64,000 bases of DNA from Uranotaenia lowii (GCF_029784155.1 NC_073693.1:115196683-115260682); one strand, 5' to 3'; numbered from the stretch's first letter, positions 10,987 to 24,085 are shown. Notes: a model not told the origin generated them from the sequence alone. Program-made: numbers and translations.

Positions 10987-13221
10987 GAAAGTTTACCCGA
11001 AGAAGATTCCCCAAAGAAGGCTCCACGAAGAAGATTCCCCCCGAAGAAGGTTCCCCGAAGAAGGTTTCCCCGAAGATGGATTTCCCGAAGAAGATTTTCC
11101 CCAGAAGAAGGTTGCCTGAAGAAGGTTTTCTACGAAGAAGTTTTTCTTCGAAGAAGATTTTTCCCGAAGAACTTTTTCCCCGAGAAAGTTTTTCCCCGAA
11201 AAAGTTTTTCCCCGAAGAAGGTTTCCCCGAAGAAGGTTTTCCTGAAGAAGGTTTCTCTCAAAAAGGTGTTCCCGAAGAAGGTTTTTCCCGAAGAAGGTTT
11301 CCCCGAAAAAGGTTTCTCCGATGAAGGTTTCCCCGATGAAGGTTTCCCCGATGAAGGTTTCCCTGAAGAAGGTTTTCCCAAAGAAGGTTTCTTCCAAGGA
11401 AGGTTTTCCCGAAGAAGTGTTCACCGAAGAAGGATTCCTCGTAGAAGGTTTCCCCGAAGGAGGTTTTTCCGGAGAAGGTCCCCCGAAGAAGGTTTCCCCG
11501 AAGAAGGTTTTCCCGAAGAAGGTTTTTCCGAAGAAGGTTTTTCCAAAGAAGGTTTCCCCGAAGAAGGTTTCCCCGAAGAATTTTTCCCCGAAGAAGGTTT
11601 CCCCGAAGATTTATCCGAAGAAGGGTTTCCCCGAAGAAGGGTATCCCCGAAGAAAGATTTCCCCCAAGACGATTTTCCCGAAGAAGGTTCCCTGAAGAAT
11701 GTTTCCCCGAAGAAGATTTCCTCGAAAAAGCTTTTCCCCTGAGAAGGTTCCTCGAAGAAGGTTTTCCCGATGGAGGTTTCCACCAAGAAGGTTTCCCCGA
11801 AGAAGGTTTACCCGAAGAAGGTTTCCCTGGAGAAGGATTCACCGAAGAAGGGTTCCCCGAAGAAGGTTTTCCTGATGAAGGTTTCCCCGATGAAGGTTTC
11901 CCCAAAGAAGGTTTCCCTGAAGAAGGTTTCCCCGAAGGAGGTTTTCCCGAAGAAGGTTCCCTGAAGAAGGTTTCCCCGCAGAAAGTCTCCTCGAAAAAGA
12001 TTTCCCCGAAGAGGGTTTTCCCGAAGAAGGTTTCCCCGAAAAAAGTTTCCCCGGATAACGCTTCCCTGATGAAATTTTTTCCGAAGAAGGTTTCCTCGAA
12101 GAAGATTTTTCCGAAGAAGGTTTCCCCGAAGAAGGGTTTCCCCGAAGAAGGGATTTCCCGAAGAAGGTTTCTCCGAAGAAGGGTTCCTCGACGAAGATTT
12201 CCCCGACGAAGGTTTCCCCGAAGAAGGTTTTCCCGAAGAAGTTTTCCCCGAAGAAGGTTTCCCCGAAGAAGGTTTCCCCGAAGAAGGTTTTCTCGAAGAA
12301 GGTTTCCTGAAGAAGGTTTTCCCGAAGAATGTTTTCTCGAAGAAGGTTTCCCTGAAGAAGTTTTTCTCCCGAAGATGGTTTTTGCGAAGAAGGTTTTCCC
12401 TGAAGAAGGCTTCTCCTAGGATGGTTCCCCGAAGAAGGTTTACCTGAAGAATGTTTCCCCGAAGAAGTTTTCCCGAAGAAGGTTTCCCCAAAGAAGGTTT
12501 CCCGAAGAAAGCTCCTCGAAGGTTTTCTCGAAGAAGGTTTCCCCGAAGAAGGTTTCCCCGAAGAAGGTTTTCCCGAAGAAGGTTTTCTCGAAGAAGGTTT
12601 CCAGGAAGAAGGTTCCCCGAAGAAGTTTTTCCCGAAGAAGGTTTCCCCGAAGGTTTTCTTGAAGAAGTTTTTCCCGAAGAAGGTTCACCGAAGAAGGTTT
12701 TCCAGAAGAAGGTTTCCCCGAAGAAGGTTCTCCGAAGAAAATTCCCCGAAGAATGTTTCCTCGAAGAAGGTTTTCCCGAAGAAGGTTCCCCGAAGAAAAT
12801 TCCCCGAAGAATGTTTCCTCGAAGAAGGTTTCTCCAAAGAAGATTCCCCGTAGAAGGTTATCTCGAAGAAGGTTTCTCCGATGAAGGTTTTTCCAGAGAA
12901 GGTTTTCCCGGAGAAGGTTTTCCCGAAGAAGGTTCCCCGAAGAAGGTTTTCCCGAAGAAGGTTTTCCCGAAGAAAGTTTTCCCGAAGATGATTTTCCCCG
13001 AAGAAGGTTTCCCCCAAGAATGTTTTCTTGAAGAAGGTTTCCCCGAAGAAGGTTTTCGCTAAGAAGGTTTTCCCGAAGAAGGTTTCCCCGAAAAAGGTTA
13101 TTCAGAAGAAGGTTTTCCCGAAGAAGGTTTCCCCGAAGAGGTTTTCTTCGAAGAAGGTTTCCCCGAAGAAGGTTTTTCCGAAGGAGGTTTCTTAAAGAAG
13201 GTTTCTACGAAGAAGGTTCTG
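10987..13221. repeat. 15-bp minisatellite, unit CCCCGAAGAAGGTTT
   Basis: About 2.2 kb of tandem 15-bp units with frequent single-base changes and occasional gain or loss of C or T. The period is a multiple of 3, so all six frames stay open for long stretches and give five-residue repeats (EEGFP, KKVSP, RRRFP; minus strand GKPSS, GNLLR, GETFF). Indels throw each frame out repeatedly, which argues against selection for any one. Strand composition is skewed, with a purine block GAAGAAGG next to a pyrimidine block. Confidence 0.95.
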
Positions 13222-16200
13222 TTTTTCCTTTGGTCAATCCGCAATCGAAGAGCAATGAAGTGATGATTGCTGATGGTAGGTAATGATGATAAACAAGGTG
13301 CAAATGTTTATCATCATACACGCTGAACAGCGCCAACTCAAACTTTGGTTAGCAATTAATCTGCAGTGTTGGCAAATTATAATGAGTAATAATCTCATTT
13401 TACTCATCATACCCATTTTACTCCGGGGAGATTCCCGGATCGAAAGACTCTTGATTAGATGCTCCAAATCAGCCAGAAGCTGCCGCTAGAGTTCGAGGCT
13501 AAGTTTTGTTTTGAGAGGGTTACTCTCGATGCCGTCAAGAGCCATACTCAGCAGCATGAATAAATTAGCGGAGGCCGGAGGACTCTAAAGATCTGCAACC
13601 AGGATTGGTCAGGTCTGAATGCTCGAGGTGAAAGATTAGCTCGGATCCAAGGTTGGAGAAAGCTGATTATCCAGACAATTACTCTCGTTGATGTGGAGCT
13701 ACGCTTCGATTAATACGCGTGATCTCATCCAAGTGCGCGGCATGATTTTCCTGTGGCTTTGGAGCGAAATCACAGGAAAATCTGGATAATCAAAGAATTT
13801 TAAGCAAAATTTCGTCACAGACTTTTTTAAATTTCCACAGAATTCATAGATTTTCTTAATTTTATAAAGATTTCCAAAATTATTAATTTTTATGTCACTT
13901 TCGACTCTTTATTTCTGACTCTTATTTATGAAAATATGAAAACAAGGTAATGTAAATTGATTTTTTTTCAAAAAAAAAAATCCAATTCGTTAATTTTACA
14001 CATGATTTTAAAATGAACTTCATAACAGAATGCGAGAATTTTTTCTTGTTTAAAACACAGAATTTTGCTTAGGTGGTGATGTTTTGGACGAACGTTAGTT
14101 GCCAGTAACTTCAAAAATTGACTTTTTGCTCCCATATGTGCTTTCGATGCCTTTTGGGTCATTAAACATCAGTATGAAATTTCAGATAATTTGGATTTCA
14201 AAACAAAAAATCTGATTCCATTGAAAAATAGTTAGAATTTTCAGTTCTTCCTACAAAATTCGAAGCTAACATTTGTTCAATGAACACTCATAAATCCCTA
14301 TTTTGAACCATTTAAATTCGTGTAAAGCGCCTAGAAACCGTTTTAAACTTGTATATGGTGTTTTCTAGCTTCCTGTTATTTTAACCAAGAAAAAAACTGT
14401 CAGAGTTTTCTGTAAAGCAATTTTATTATAAAATCATGACAAAAATAAAAGAAAATTAGGCTTTTTTAAATTTTTTTTTAGCTAAAATCAATTAGCATTT
14501 AAATGAGGGTCTAAATAGATATTTTAACAACTGAAGGTAAGAAACATCAATAATTTTTTTTTGAAAATGTGTACTTAATTAAACAGTCTTGTGAAATTAG
14601 CGAAAAATTCCAAACATCAATGATCAGTGACACAGATTTTGTGACGAATATTTGCCCAAATCTATGTTAAACCAACTAATTTCCTGTGATGAGGATTACA
14701 TTTTACTTCCCTTAATAGCTTCAGTCAGGGTAGTCCATAACGAGTCAATATTGGACCATCAATATGAGCAAAACTATAAATACAATTCTTACATATATTC
14801 AGAGCTCAGGATCTGTCTATTTTGGTAATCCTTTTCTTAGAATGCAATCAAAAATTGTAATTAATTTAAAACCTGTCACGAATTTAATTCCATTTTTGCG
14901 ACTTAAATTTTTCAATCGTTCAATTCGAGTAAGTAATAACTATAACCTATGGTTTATACACCCTTTTTTCATGATTATTTTTAGTTCGATTACATTGTAT
15001 TGAATTTTCGGATTATTACCTACATCATTAATAATAATAGAATAAATGATTATCTTCTATATATATTTTTTAAATTATATTATTTTCAATTATTTATGTC
15101 ATTTAAATAAGTTTCTTGATTTTTCAACACTTTTTTCAATTGCAAAGTTCTTTCAAAGCTTTCTCTCTCTTTTTTTTGATAATTTTGTTTATTAAAAATG
15201 TCTGTGAAAAAATTTATTTTTGAAACAAAATCTATCCTTAAAAATATTGAAGTATTTTTTTTGTTTTATACTCATTAGTAGATATAACTGATTGATGTGT
15301 GTATGGGTTGGATAGATAAAACGAGATAAAAAGAGGTCAGTGTTTTGCCTGTTCATGATTGTTTGCTAGAGGTTTGTTTTGGCCTGTGTTTTGTACTACA
15401 ATTGTTGTTTCCCTTTGAGCAGAGCATTTCACGTTCCTCGATTTTGACAAATCATTCCGGTGGCATTGGAAAATGGTTGGCAGGAAGTTCAATTTCCTGA
15501 CCAATGTATTATTAGTTGTTGACGGAAAAGGATTTTTGGTTTGAGGAATTGAAAATATTCTGCTTAGAATTTTATGTTAAGACACAAAAAGAATAATTTG
15601 ATTGTTTTTCAAAATTTAAATGAAAAAAAGTTATTAAATGATAGCCCTTTTCAATGAAAAAAATTTCAACGGTTCTAATGAAATTACGGAGTTCCTAAAT
15701 GTTCAAATTATTGATCTAAAATTATCACACGCAAAAAAGTTGCAGCGTATTTCCATATTGGTTTTCTTTTTGCATTTCACTCGGCTTATCACGGTCGCCA
15801 CATACCAGAACACTACAGACGAAATAAACTCCTCCGAATCTGGGGCAAGGCTAAGTGAACTTGAATTTGAATGAATTTTAAATTTGATTGCTAATTCGAG
15901 TATTAACCCACTCCGTGGCTCCAAAAAAAAAAGCCAAAAGAAACTCTCGCACAACTTTCATGCATACCAAAGTTTTTGGAAAGAGAGAAAAAAAAGTCGG
16001 GCGTCGACTAAATCAAAAGAGTGGACGACTGCCTTTTGCCACTCGAGTAGTTTCTGTATGTCGCTTCGAACTTATGGAGCAAAAGCTGGTAGCCTTTTTT
16101 GATTGAGCGATATTGTTCGCTGCCCCACTTAAGAAGAAAAAGTGATAATTTTGTTTCCCTCTCTAAAATGTTTAAGGTAGGCACCTAGCAAATATTTCCG

Positions 16201-17999
16201 TCCATAACGATCAAAAGCTATCATCAGCTTTGATGGCCAAACGTGAAAGGACGTTGACACTAATTGGATCGGTGACTTGTTTAAAGTGTGATAGCATGTA
16301 TTAGAAAGTGTTAGACTTTCTTTGGCCGGAACCAATTCTTCAGTTGGATCGATAGCCAACTAGCCAACTTAAAAGCTACACGGTTAGTTGAATGTTCTTC
16401 GGAAAGTTTTTCGCGCCTTTTTGGCTGTTTCTTAGAAGCCGCTATAAAGGGACCGAAAAGTGGTAAACGCTTTCAGAAAGAGAAGTAGAAAAAAAACATT
16501 CCTAGTCAGCAGCGAGCCGTGTTAAAATGAGCCGAGGTGAATTGGTTTGGAAAATTTCAATTAAACTTTGGCCCAAGCGCCCGGTGCGTCCGGCTGAAGT
16601 TCATACAGCAATATTCCTACCCGTTGGACGGAAATGAGTGGGAAGATGTTTTAACTGATTGAGAAGGAAAGGTTTTCCTGGAATGTAATTCAAGGGAAGT
16701 TTCGTCCTTGAAGTTTCATTCAACCCGAAATTCCATGGATTTATTTCAACAAAAATTTTAAAGAACCTATGAAAATATACCTTCCTGACGAAACGCGTGC
16801 TCTTAAATTCACGCGTATATACTACGCATGGAAGTAACTTCCCGAGCCCGGCGAAGGAAAACTTTGAGGCTTCTGTTTTTGTTTCGAAAAAAAAAACATT
16901 CCATACCCCCATTCCCCAAAACCAATAGCACGAACACATTCATCAGCAGTAACCATTCCTACTACGTTTAGATGCGGTAATAATGATTGAAAGTTCCGAA
17001 ATTTGGGCGTTTCCACCATGCTTCCGTAAGGAATTTCCATCCAATTCGAGGAGATCGCTATCAACTAAAGGCCCAACGCCAGTCAGTATAGGACCGACTG
17101 GATGTATTTGGGGCCAAATTTAGGTTATGGGTATTTCATTTTTCCGATTATGTCTATCGTCTATGCCGGTTGTGTTGTGCTACTTTTCGTTGTTTGAAGT
17201 TAACAACTCAAGAAAAAAGGCGAAATTTTATGGAACGCAGCATTGCGTCATACATTGTTGTTATGATTTTTTTTTGTATCAGTATGTATGTAGCTCATGA
17301 TATAATTCTTTTTTCCACCGATTTAAGCACTATGGCAGCAAAATAAAGAAGTTTTTGGATTTTTTTTTACTTTTGTAGATTCGTCGATTTTTAGTTTTCA
17401 CAGAAAAATTCGAGGACTAAAAAAAACCAATATGAAGATGCCCTAAATCACTGGGAAACCCCCGTGAGCACGGTGTCATTTTTACAACGATTTCATGGCA
17501 TTTTTGTAATTTTCTACATTATAGAGGACACTCTCCCCCATCCAACGCACTATTCACTAATTAAAATCCATCGGGAGACCTAGAACTTTTAAGATTTGCG
17601 ATCAAAATTCAAGATAAAGTTTTTTTTAATTCTTCACTAATAATTATCTCTAAAGCGATCAAATTTACATTTTTAGGCTTAAAAATATTAAAAAATTTCT
17701 TAATTTCTATATTTAAAATTTAAACCTGAAATGTTGAGAGAAAAAAATTACATTTGGAAGAAACAATTCGTAATTATCTATAACATTTAGTTAGAACTAG
17801 CTATAAAAGCACAGTAGTAAATTTAAAATGCACTATTTTCATTTCTATCGGAAACAGATTGCAGTTTTGAGTTGAATGAAGAAAGTTTCAATTTAATCAT
17901 TTTAAATTTTATTGTTTATTCCTTTAAAAATCCTTTGTTCTTGAAACGCCTTTGAGTGTGAATCTAGGGATTTTTTTTTAAAACAACTGTTTTGTTAAA
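13222..17999. other. Mostly non-coding AT-rich DNA
   Basis: Apart from an R1-type 3' end fragment near 13500-13585, no element or exon was recognised. Open frames at 13234-13467, 15638-15874, 15884-16106 and 16601-17064 lack recognisable domains. The stretch 15900-17100 is less AT-rich than its surroundings and could hold conserved intronic or regulatory sequence, but nothing specific is visible. Confidence 0.35.
13500..13585 (+). mobile_element. R1-type LINE 3' UTR fragment
   Basis: The phrase GAGAGGGTTACTCTCGATGCCGTCAAGAGCCATACTCAG matches, in shorter shared blocks, the 3' UTR of the R1-type LINE at 28443-28485 (GAGAGGGTTACTCTAGCTGCCGT..GAGCCACACT). A similar GAGAGGGTTACTC occurs near 26032. 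It is a dead fragment of a dispersed family. Confidence 0.55.
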
Positions 18000-18890
18000 T
18001 ATGGAGTCAGTCATTTTCACCGGAAAGTAAAATCCAAACAAACAATCAATCTTTTTCTCTGGAAGGTAAAAATAAAAATACAATCAACAATGGCACCCTT
18101 AAAATGTGCGCTTCCTGGGCCAATCCATCTTTTCCACCGGAAAACCGATTCAAAACAGTCGGAGAAACTATTAATAAGCAGAAGTCTTAACCATCTGCGC
18201 GTCACTCCGTCTTATTTACCGGAGGAAAACCAATCACAGCAGCAGCCTTAGCAATCTGCGCCTTTCCAGTCTCTTCGTCCTATTGACCGGAGCGGAACTA
18301 TTTCCAAATAATCTGAGCATCAGCCTTGTCAAATTTGTGCTCATCTACGAATATCAATTCAAAATTCTCCTAAACGTTGGTCCGTTTGTCATTCACAAGA
18401 TTAGACCAATGACAGATGATTCCCTTGAGTTTTTGTTTACGCTATATAGATTTTCTTGCAGTGTTGCCGTGTTGATTAATTTTCATCGTTTTTTGTTACA
18501 ACGTGTTAACCCTTTTAGCACCGAGCAAAAACCAGCACCCTTAAAAATCTGCGCTTCCTGAGCCAATCCGTCTTTTCCACCGGAAGACCGATTCAGTCTT
18601 TCCGACTTATTCGCCGGAGAAACAAACAATCAGCAGCAGCTTTAACTATCTGCGCTTTTCAAGTCTATCCTTCTTACTCACCGGAGGAACGACAATCACA
18701 TCAGCAGCCTTAACAATCAGCGATTTCCAAATCTCTCCGTTTTGTTGACCGGAGCCGGAACTATTTACAAACAATCTGAGCATCAGCCTTTGCAAATCTT
18801 TACTCATCTTACCAACTACATGAATATACGATATAGAAGAATGTCAAATTCTCCCAAACAAGTCATTATCTCAAAAGATTAGACCAATGA
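18000..18890. repeat. Diverged ~80-bp satellite monomers, two tandem blocks
   Basis: Phrases such as AATCTGCGC, CAATCCGTCTT and CCACCGGAA followed by an A/C-rich spacer recur, as in the array at 35020-36020. Two larger blocks are arranged in tandem. Each ends with a CTCATCT..(C)TACG/ACTAC..GATTAGACCAATGAC segment (18340-18415 and 18800-18890). Confidence 0.7.
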
Positions 18891-18894
18891 CCAG

Positions 18895-19313
18895 AGGTGC
18901 CAGGTGTCCTGATTTATCAGGATTTGTCCTTATTTTCGAGAAACCGTCCTGATTTTTCAAAAACTATCGAATTGTCCTGATTTTTGAAAAGTTGTCTATA
19001 AAATGTCCAGATTTTCACAAAAACATCTCAATTATAATTGAATTTCTTATTAAACTGTGAGAACTTTTAAGAAATTTGTAATAAAATAGTTAAACTCATT
19101 TAACCGATAGTAATCTTCGGTTCAGATGATATCTAAATGATGTTTATCGATATAAACTGCAAGCCGACCAAGAAGCTGCACACGTCTATTGCATAAATTG
19201 AGGCGATTATAGCAACTGCATTTCGCCTGTTTTCATAGGTTCAGAGGTGTCCTAAAAAATCAAATTTTTTCATCTTGGTGTCCTAATTTTTTTAAAAACC
19301 ATCTGGCACCCCT
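18895..19313. mobile_element. Small inverted-repeat element (MITE-like), AGGTGCCAG ends
   Basis: The left end AGGTGCCAGGTGTCCTGAT (18895 on) is mirrored by CTGGCACCCCT at 19303-19313, and TTGGTGTCCTAA lies near the right end. The ~419-bp interior is AT-rich and non-coding, with repeated TGTCCTGATTTT phrases. It interrupts the GATTAGACCAATGAC satellite flank, consistent with insertion. No transposase is encoded, so mobilisation would need a partner element. Confidence 0.6.
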
Positions 19314-20486
19314 GTCAGTGACTTAGAGCACCTGCAACGGTTCAGGCGTAAATATTGGTTTTAAGTATACCAGTTTAAGCACAATTTGAAATTTTAGAAT
19401 CGGCTAAAACACCCACTCCCCACCGGTGTAGGAGCAAATTTAAAACGGAAACACTTTCATTGCAGACACTCAATAATTGAGAAGAAAAAACCTATTTTAT
19501 TAGAAAAATTTCATGAGTTTTGAGTTTCACGGTTAATTGTCTTAAAATTAATTCTACGAATATTCTTTTTGACAGAACAATGATTTCAACTATTCTACCA
19601 GGATTCCATTAATTTAAAAGCAAAAATGACTACACAACGAGGAAAAAAGGTCAATTGAAACAATTCTTCAATTAATTCAATCAAATTGCTTTGAATCAAT
19701 GGAATAAGCTTTTGTTGAAATGAAATGAAAAAGCAATTTTTTTTCAAGTTATTGCTGACATTGATAAAGGAAACGAGAAATGTTCATCCCAAAGTCAAAG
19801 GAAATTTTCCTTTGATTTGTCGACATTTTTGTTTGACAAAAACTTGTTTCACTATTTGAAAATTTATGTATGGATACAGAAAAATATGCTGATATTGACG
19901 AAAACTCCGAGCAATCCATACGAAACTAAAAATCTCTCAATATCTCAAATAAAACAAAAATTATAGAACAAACAATAAACATTTATTTTATCTCATCGAA
20001 AAAGTATTAAAATTTTCTTTTCGTTTATTTTTTCAAATTTTAGAACGCTGACGGGATTCACTAATTCGTCGAGCTCAAATGAAAAGCTTTTTATTTAATT
20101 ATATTAAATCGAGAATAATGTGACATCTATTATTTATACTTGATATGGTTTTTATTAACATCTATTCTCAATTTATGTTACGTATAGGGTGATTGAAGCG
20201 AAAAAAAAACATTCAAATAATATCTCAAAAAGAAACTATTATCACACCCAATGTTACCCAAACTTGTGTGAAAGAAATCATTGTCGGCTAAAATTTTCTC
20301 ACCGTGAACTAAATCGGTCTGTCGTATATTTTGAAATCCTGTTCCAAATTTGCATGAATTTGGAACAAAGGCGTATAACTGTTGGGAATTTTGAAATCGA
20401 TAACTGTGCTAAAACAGCAATATACGCCACCGGTGCCAGCCGAAATGTTTTAGCGTGGTCGAAAACCGTGTTTTGCATCTTAACAC

Positions 20487-20518
20487 AGTAAGGGCTGTCC
20501 GTGTGGACAGCCCTTACT
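20487..20518. repeat. Perfect 14-bp hairpin, GTGT loop
   Basis: AGTAAGGGCTGTCC, then GTGT, then its exact complement. It would form a stable stem. No run of T on either side supports a terminator reading, and in a eukaryotic context it is more likely a transposon end or a chance palindrome. Confidence 0.6.
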
Positions 20519-20826
20519 TGTTTTTGATTACACTGCACAGAAAATCAAAACTACCCAAATTTGAGAACTTCCATCCTCAAACCTGAGTTCAATATTGACA
20601 ACTCAAGTTTGTGAAAATATCACAGGTTGCCAATACGCCAAACTTGCCCTTCAAGCGAGGTTTTTTGAAGGGTTTTTACTATGGGCAAATCTGATTCTAT
20701 TACTTCCATTGTGACAAAGTATAAAAAGTCTTGCATATACGTTGATGTAGCTGCCAATCCGAACAACTCCTCGGTGGTCGAACAATTAGCACTCTAAAGC
20801 CTAGTCCACACTAAGAGACGGTTCGT

Positions 20827-20881
20827 CTCGAGACGGTCTCAGCGTCTCCCATTTTAATCGGGAGACACTGAGACCGTCTCA
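20827..20881. repeat. Inverted repeat, ~21-bp arms rich in GAGACGGTCTC
   Basis: GAGACGGTCTCAGCGTCTCCC pairs with GGGAGACACTGAGACCGTCTC across a 9-base spacer, with one mismatch. It follows AGTCCACACTAAGAGACGG, so it may mark the end of an inverted-repeat element whose other end was not identified. Confidence 0.55.
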
Positions 20882-20991
20882 GGTTTCCAACAACACCAAC
20901 AGACAACAAAGTTCGTCTCATAACATAAATCGCATAAATCGTTTTTTTTTTGAAAAAAGTGCACAAATTTATTTGATGGATGTTTTATCTT

Positions 20992-21235
20992 AAGATTGCC
21001 AGAATTTTTCCAGCACGTTTCCGGGCCGGAAAAATCTGGATAATATTTTGAAAAAAAATCGATCAAACTTTTTAGCAGATTTTGAATCGCATTATAGGCT
21101 TCGAAAATCATTTTCCTTGATTATTTTCATAAAACTTGCTAAAAAATTTCGTTTTTGGCGTAAAAATTTAACATTTTTATATTTCTAGAAAACATCATAT
21201 CGTAAAAGTTTAGAATAGTTCAGCCTTTTCTTTCA
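20992..21235. mobile_element. Partial copy of the AAGGTTGCCA inverted-repeat element
   Basis: AAGATTGCCAGAATTTTTCC, CACGTTTCCGGGCCGG and later GCTAAAAAATTTCGTTTTTGG match in order the complete element at 55384-55868. The right inverted end was not found, so this copy is truncated or rearranged. Confidence 0.6.
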
Positions 21236-23868
21236 GTATGTTTATCGAATAATTTTCCTTTATTGGATTTTTCTGTCCCTGCATAGTGTTGTCGTACAAA
21301 TATGTGCATTTGTTTACTGTTTCTGGTCAAAATTTCACAAGAAAATTCCGGAGAACCATAGCGCATCGGATAGGGGAGTATCTACTCTGTCATTTGGCAA
21401 ATTGGAGATGCCGAATTAGTGTTTTAACAGGTCCGAAAAACACCGTGCAAAAATTAAAATGATGGCATCACTGATATATATGTACATACATAGAGCAAAA
21501 AAAAATCCCAGTTGATATTTGACGAATTACGTATTTGTAAGGGAGTTGGCAACCTGGTTCATCTTGCGAGCGAGAATCTTCTTCTTTTTTCTTTCCATTG
21601 GAAGAGACGTTTATGGTGTTTTACTCTCGAAGAGAACAGAGTTGAAAAAGTCAAAATTTCAACCAATGAGGGATCAGAATGATTGTTGTGTTAGTGTGCA
21701 ATCAACCAAACTTATCTAGGATTTGACAATTAGTTCGAATGTTTGACAGTCAACTGTTAAGTTTGTTTGGGGCCCAAAAATCGTGAGTTCCAAATATTGA
21801 TGGTTGTCAAATTCAAGAACAAAGGATAGGGATGCCATCCCCCCGGAATGTGTGGTATGGTTTATAAAGATTCCATTCGGTTTTACAATTAACATCGAGT
21901 ATATCGAAGCTTCGATATATGGTTGATTTATTCATAGAAGAAATATGAAAATACATTTTCCAAATAACTATATGCATGGATGCCTCTGTAATGTACATAA
22001 AATTGGTTGTGGAAATAACGTTTTTAAGAATAGAAGCTTAATACATGTAGCATGGGATAAAGAATTGAAACCTTTAGGTTTCATATATTACCCCATTAAT
22101 ACTATAATTTCAATAATTAAGTAAAGGTTTTGAAACATTATGAAACATTGTGGATACTTTGAAAGCAACTGGCATAAAGGGTTGTCGCATAAAAGCTGCT
22201 GTTATTGTTATCATCGGCAAAAACTGTCTACATTCTGTATATCTTCACTCGTGAATTGAATTGATCCGTTAGTTTTCGACCGCATGTATACAATAAGTAC
22301 AATACAAAACCGAACTGTTCATTCTTAATTGAAAAACTACCCTCACAGCGCCCATATGCTTGTATCGCTTTTCCCCAATTAACAAATTAATTCACGATCA
22401 TCCGTACCTATCGGGGTGCCATGAATATAATTAAAGGGCGAGAGCATAATGTATTACTCGAGTGGGGGTCCCCGTGGGAGAACTTTTCATTTCCCGTTTG
22501 TTTTTTTCCACGGAAACCGCTTGCTCGTCGAAAAATGTGCAGTCGATTTTTTTCCGGGTAGAGACGAGAAAAAAAAGATTTGACAAATTTTTCCAAGGTA
22601 CAACACCGTGCAATATTCTGGCACCCGAACGAGTGAACAAAAATGTTCCTCTTACTTACACCATTCCACCAATGTAGTAGCACGAGTAGGGCTCGTGAAG
22701 CTATGTTTCTTAATTAGACGAGGTGGTCACAATAACGTAGTGGTGGAAATGGTTGCTTTAAAAGAATTTTCACGGGAAACGTGGTTAGTAAATTTAAAAA
22801 AGCTCATAAATCATTCTTGACTTTATGGTCAGTGCACTGACCACAGCACAGGTGCCCCAAAGGGCTCTTTAAAACTGTGAAGTAAAAAACGGATGTGTTT
22901 TTGAAGCATGAACTCGTTTCAATAATGCAAAATGCAGCTGTCGATCGAAATATTAAAAAAAAACACTGGATCCAAATTGTTTTTTAAACTCGCTGACTTC
23001 TGCTGCAAACAAATTTGCTCACGTTGCTCACTCACACGAGCAGTTGCACCAAATTGCAAACTGTCGAGCGAGGAAAACAGGTGTGACATAATGAGAATAA
23101 CTTTCCGCAGTTCTTTTCGCTTCAAATTTGCTGCAGCATGTGAAACAAGTTGTGATAGTGTGTAGAATGCAATCGTCAAGAGGCGTTTGGCATTTCGGAA
23201 ACACGCAAATGCTATAGAAGCTAAGGATGCGTCGCTTACATTGAATCGAAATGGCGATTTTAAGCGTAGTTTTTGTGTTTTTGGAAAGATTTTTAGTAGA
23301 AAAGTCTGATGATGTGAACGAAGAAAAATTATGCACTGTATTATTAATAGTTGTTTAAGGTGATCTACGGCTGGCGAATGGAAGATAATGAGCAAACACC
23401 CCTTACATCCAACCTTCGGGTAGTGGTCATAACACCTCTTATCTAACAACTCCAATCCTTAACCTCCCCGTGGTGTTGGCTGGGGTGCGAGCAACCTCCC
23501 TGAAAACATGTTTGTATGTATAATTCTCAACAAATTTGTTATACCTACGATTCATATACATTATTGAATGATCGTACGAAACTTATTCGTACATACTGAA
23601 ATAATGCAAGAGAGCACAAGCTTTTGTTCTCAACGGATGCGAACCGTTGCCAGCTAAAATATTTTCTGCTTCTCTTATTGGACAATTCTTTTTAAAACAA
23701 AACACCATCTAATTTTAAGCAATCTGGTTGCACTGCTGGTCGCAGAGAGAACGACAGGGCTGTTCTCTCACTTTAAGCCCAAGCGGGAGAACAAATTGAG
23801 CAACATCGTCTTCAAAAAATACAAACATGGCGAACTTTTTATCATATCCAATTCAAACCTTTAAAACC
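21236..23868. other. AT-rich non-coding DNA
   Basis: It contains a perfect 18-bp palindrome TGGTCAGTGCACTGACCA at 22826-22843 and ATATCGAAGCTTCGATAT near 21901. Open frames at 22408-22683 and 22919-23455 (minus) lack recognisable domains. The 178-codon frame at 22919-23455 is the longest here but carries no motif and no splice or start context I can support. Confidence 0.35.
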
Positions 23869-24085
23869 GACTTCAAGTAATGGGCTTGTGATATAGCTCA
23901 GTTCGCAAGTCTGTTGTCTCCTGAGCAGATGTCCGCGAGTTCGAGCCCAAGAGTAAACATCGAACACAGTTGTACCGGATAGTTTTTCAATAACGATCCG
24001 CCAACTGCAACGTTGATAAAGTCGCGAATGCCATAAAGATGGTATAACGACTATAATCAAAACAAAAAAAAAAGACTTCAAGTAA
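23869..24085 (+). mobile_element. Complete tRNA-derived SINE with 12-bp target duplication
   Basis: The body 23881-24073 (193 bp) starts with a tRNA-like head. Box A is TAGCTCAGTTCG (23894-23905) and box B is GAGTTCGAGCCC (23937-23948). A tRNA-unrelated part follows, then an A-rich tail. It is bracketed by GACTTCAAGTAA at 23869-23880 and 24074-24085, an exact duplication. SINEs of this class are transcribed by RNA polymerase III and mobilised by a partner LINE; an RTE element lies 350 bp away, but no shared tail proves partnership. The exact duplication and intact promoter boxes suggest a fairly recent insertion. Confidence 0.9.

Larger units (their letters stand above)
19314..20991. other. 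Non-coding DNA with two short hairpins
   Basis: No element or exon was recognised apart from the hairpins listed separately. The open frame 20189-20491 (100 codons) has no recognisable motif. Confidence 0.35.

Noticed and set aside
11076..13062. Many overlapping frames of Lys/Arg/Glu-rich or Gly-Lys-Pro-Ser pentapeptide repeats
   Set aside because: By-products of the 15-bp minisatellite; frames shift repeatedly with indels and no frame is preserved throughout.
16601..17064. Overlapping minus-strand frames of 112 and 80 codons
   Set aside because: Two frames overlap in different phases with no recognisable domain. A chance occurrence in a less AT-rich stretch is simpler.
20487..20518. Hairpin considered as a transcription terminator
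   Set aside because: Host is eukaryotic and there is no adjoining T-run; no gene ends nearby.
22919..23455. 178-codon minus-strand frame
   Set aside because: No motif, no supporting splice or start context; composition like the surrounding non-coding DNA.
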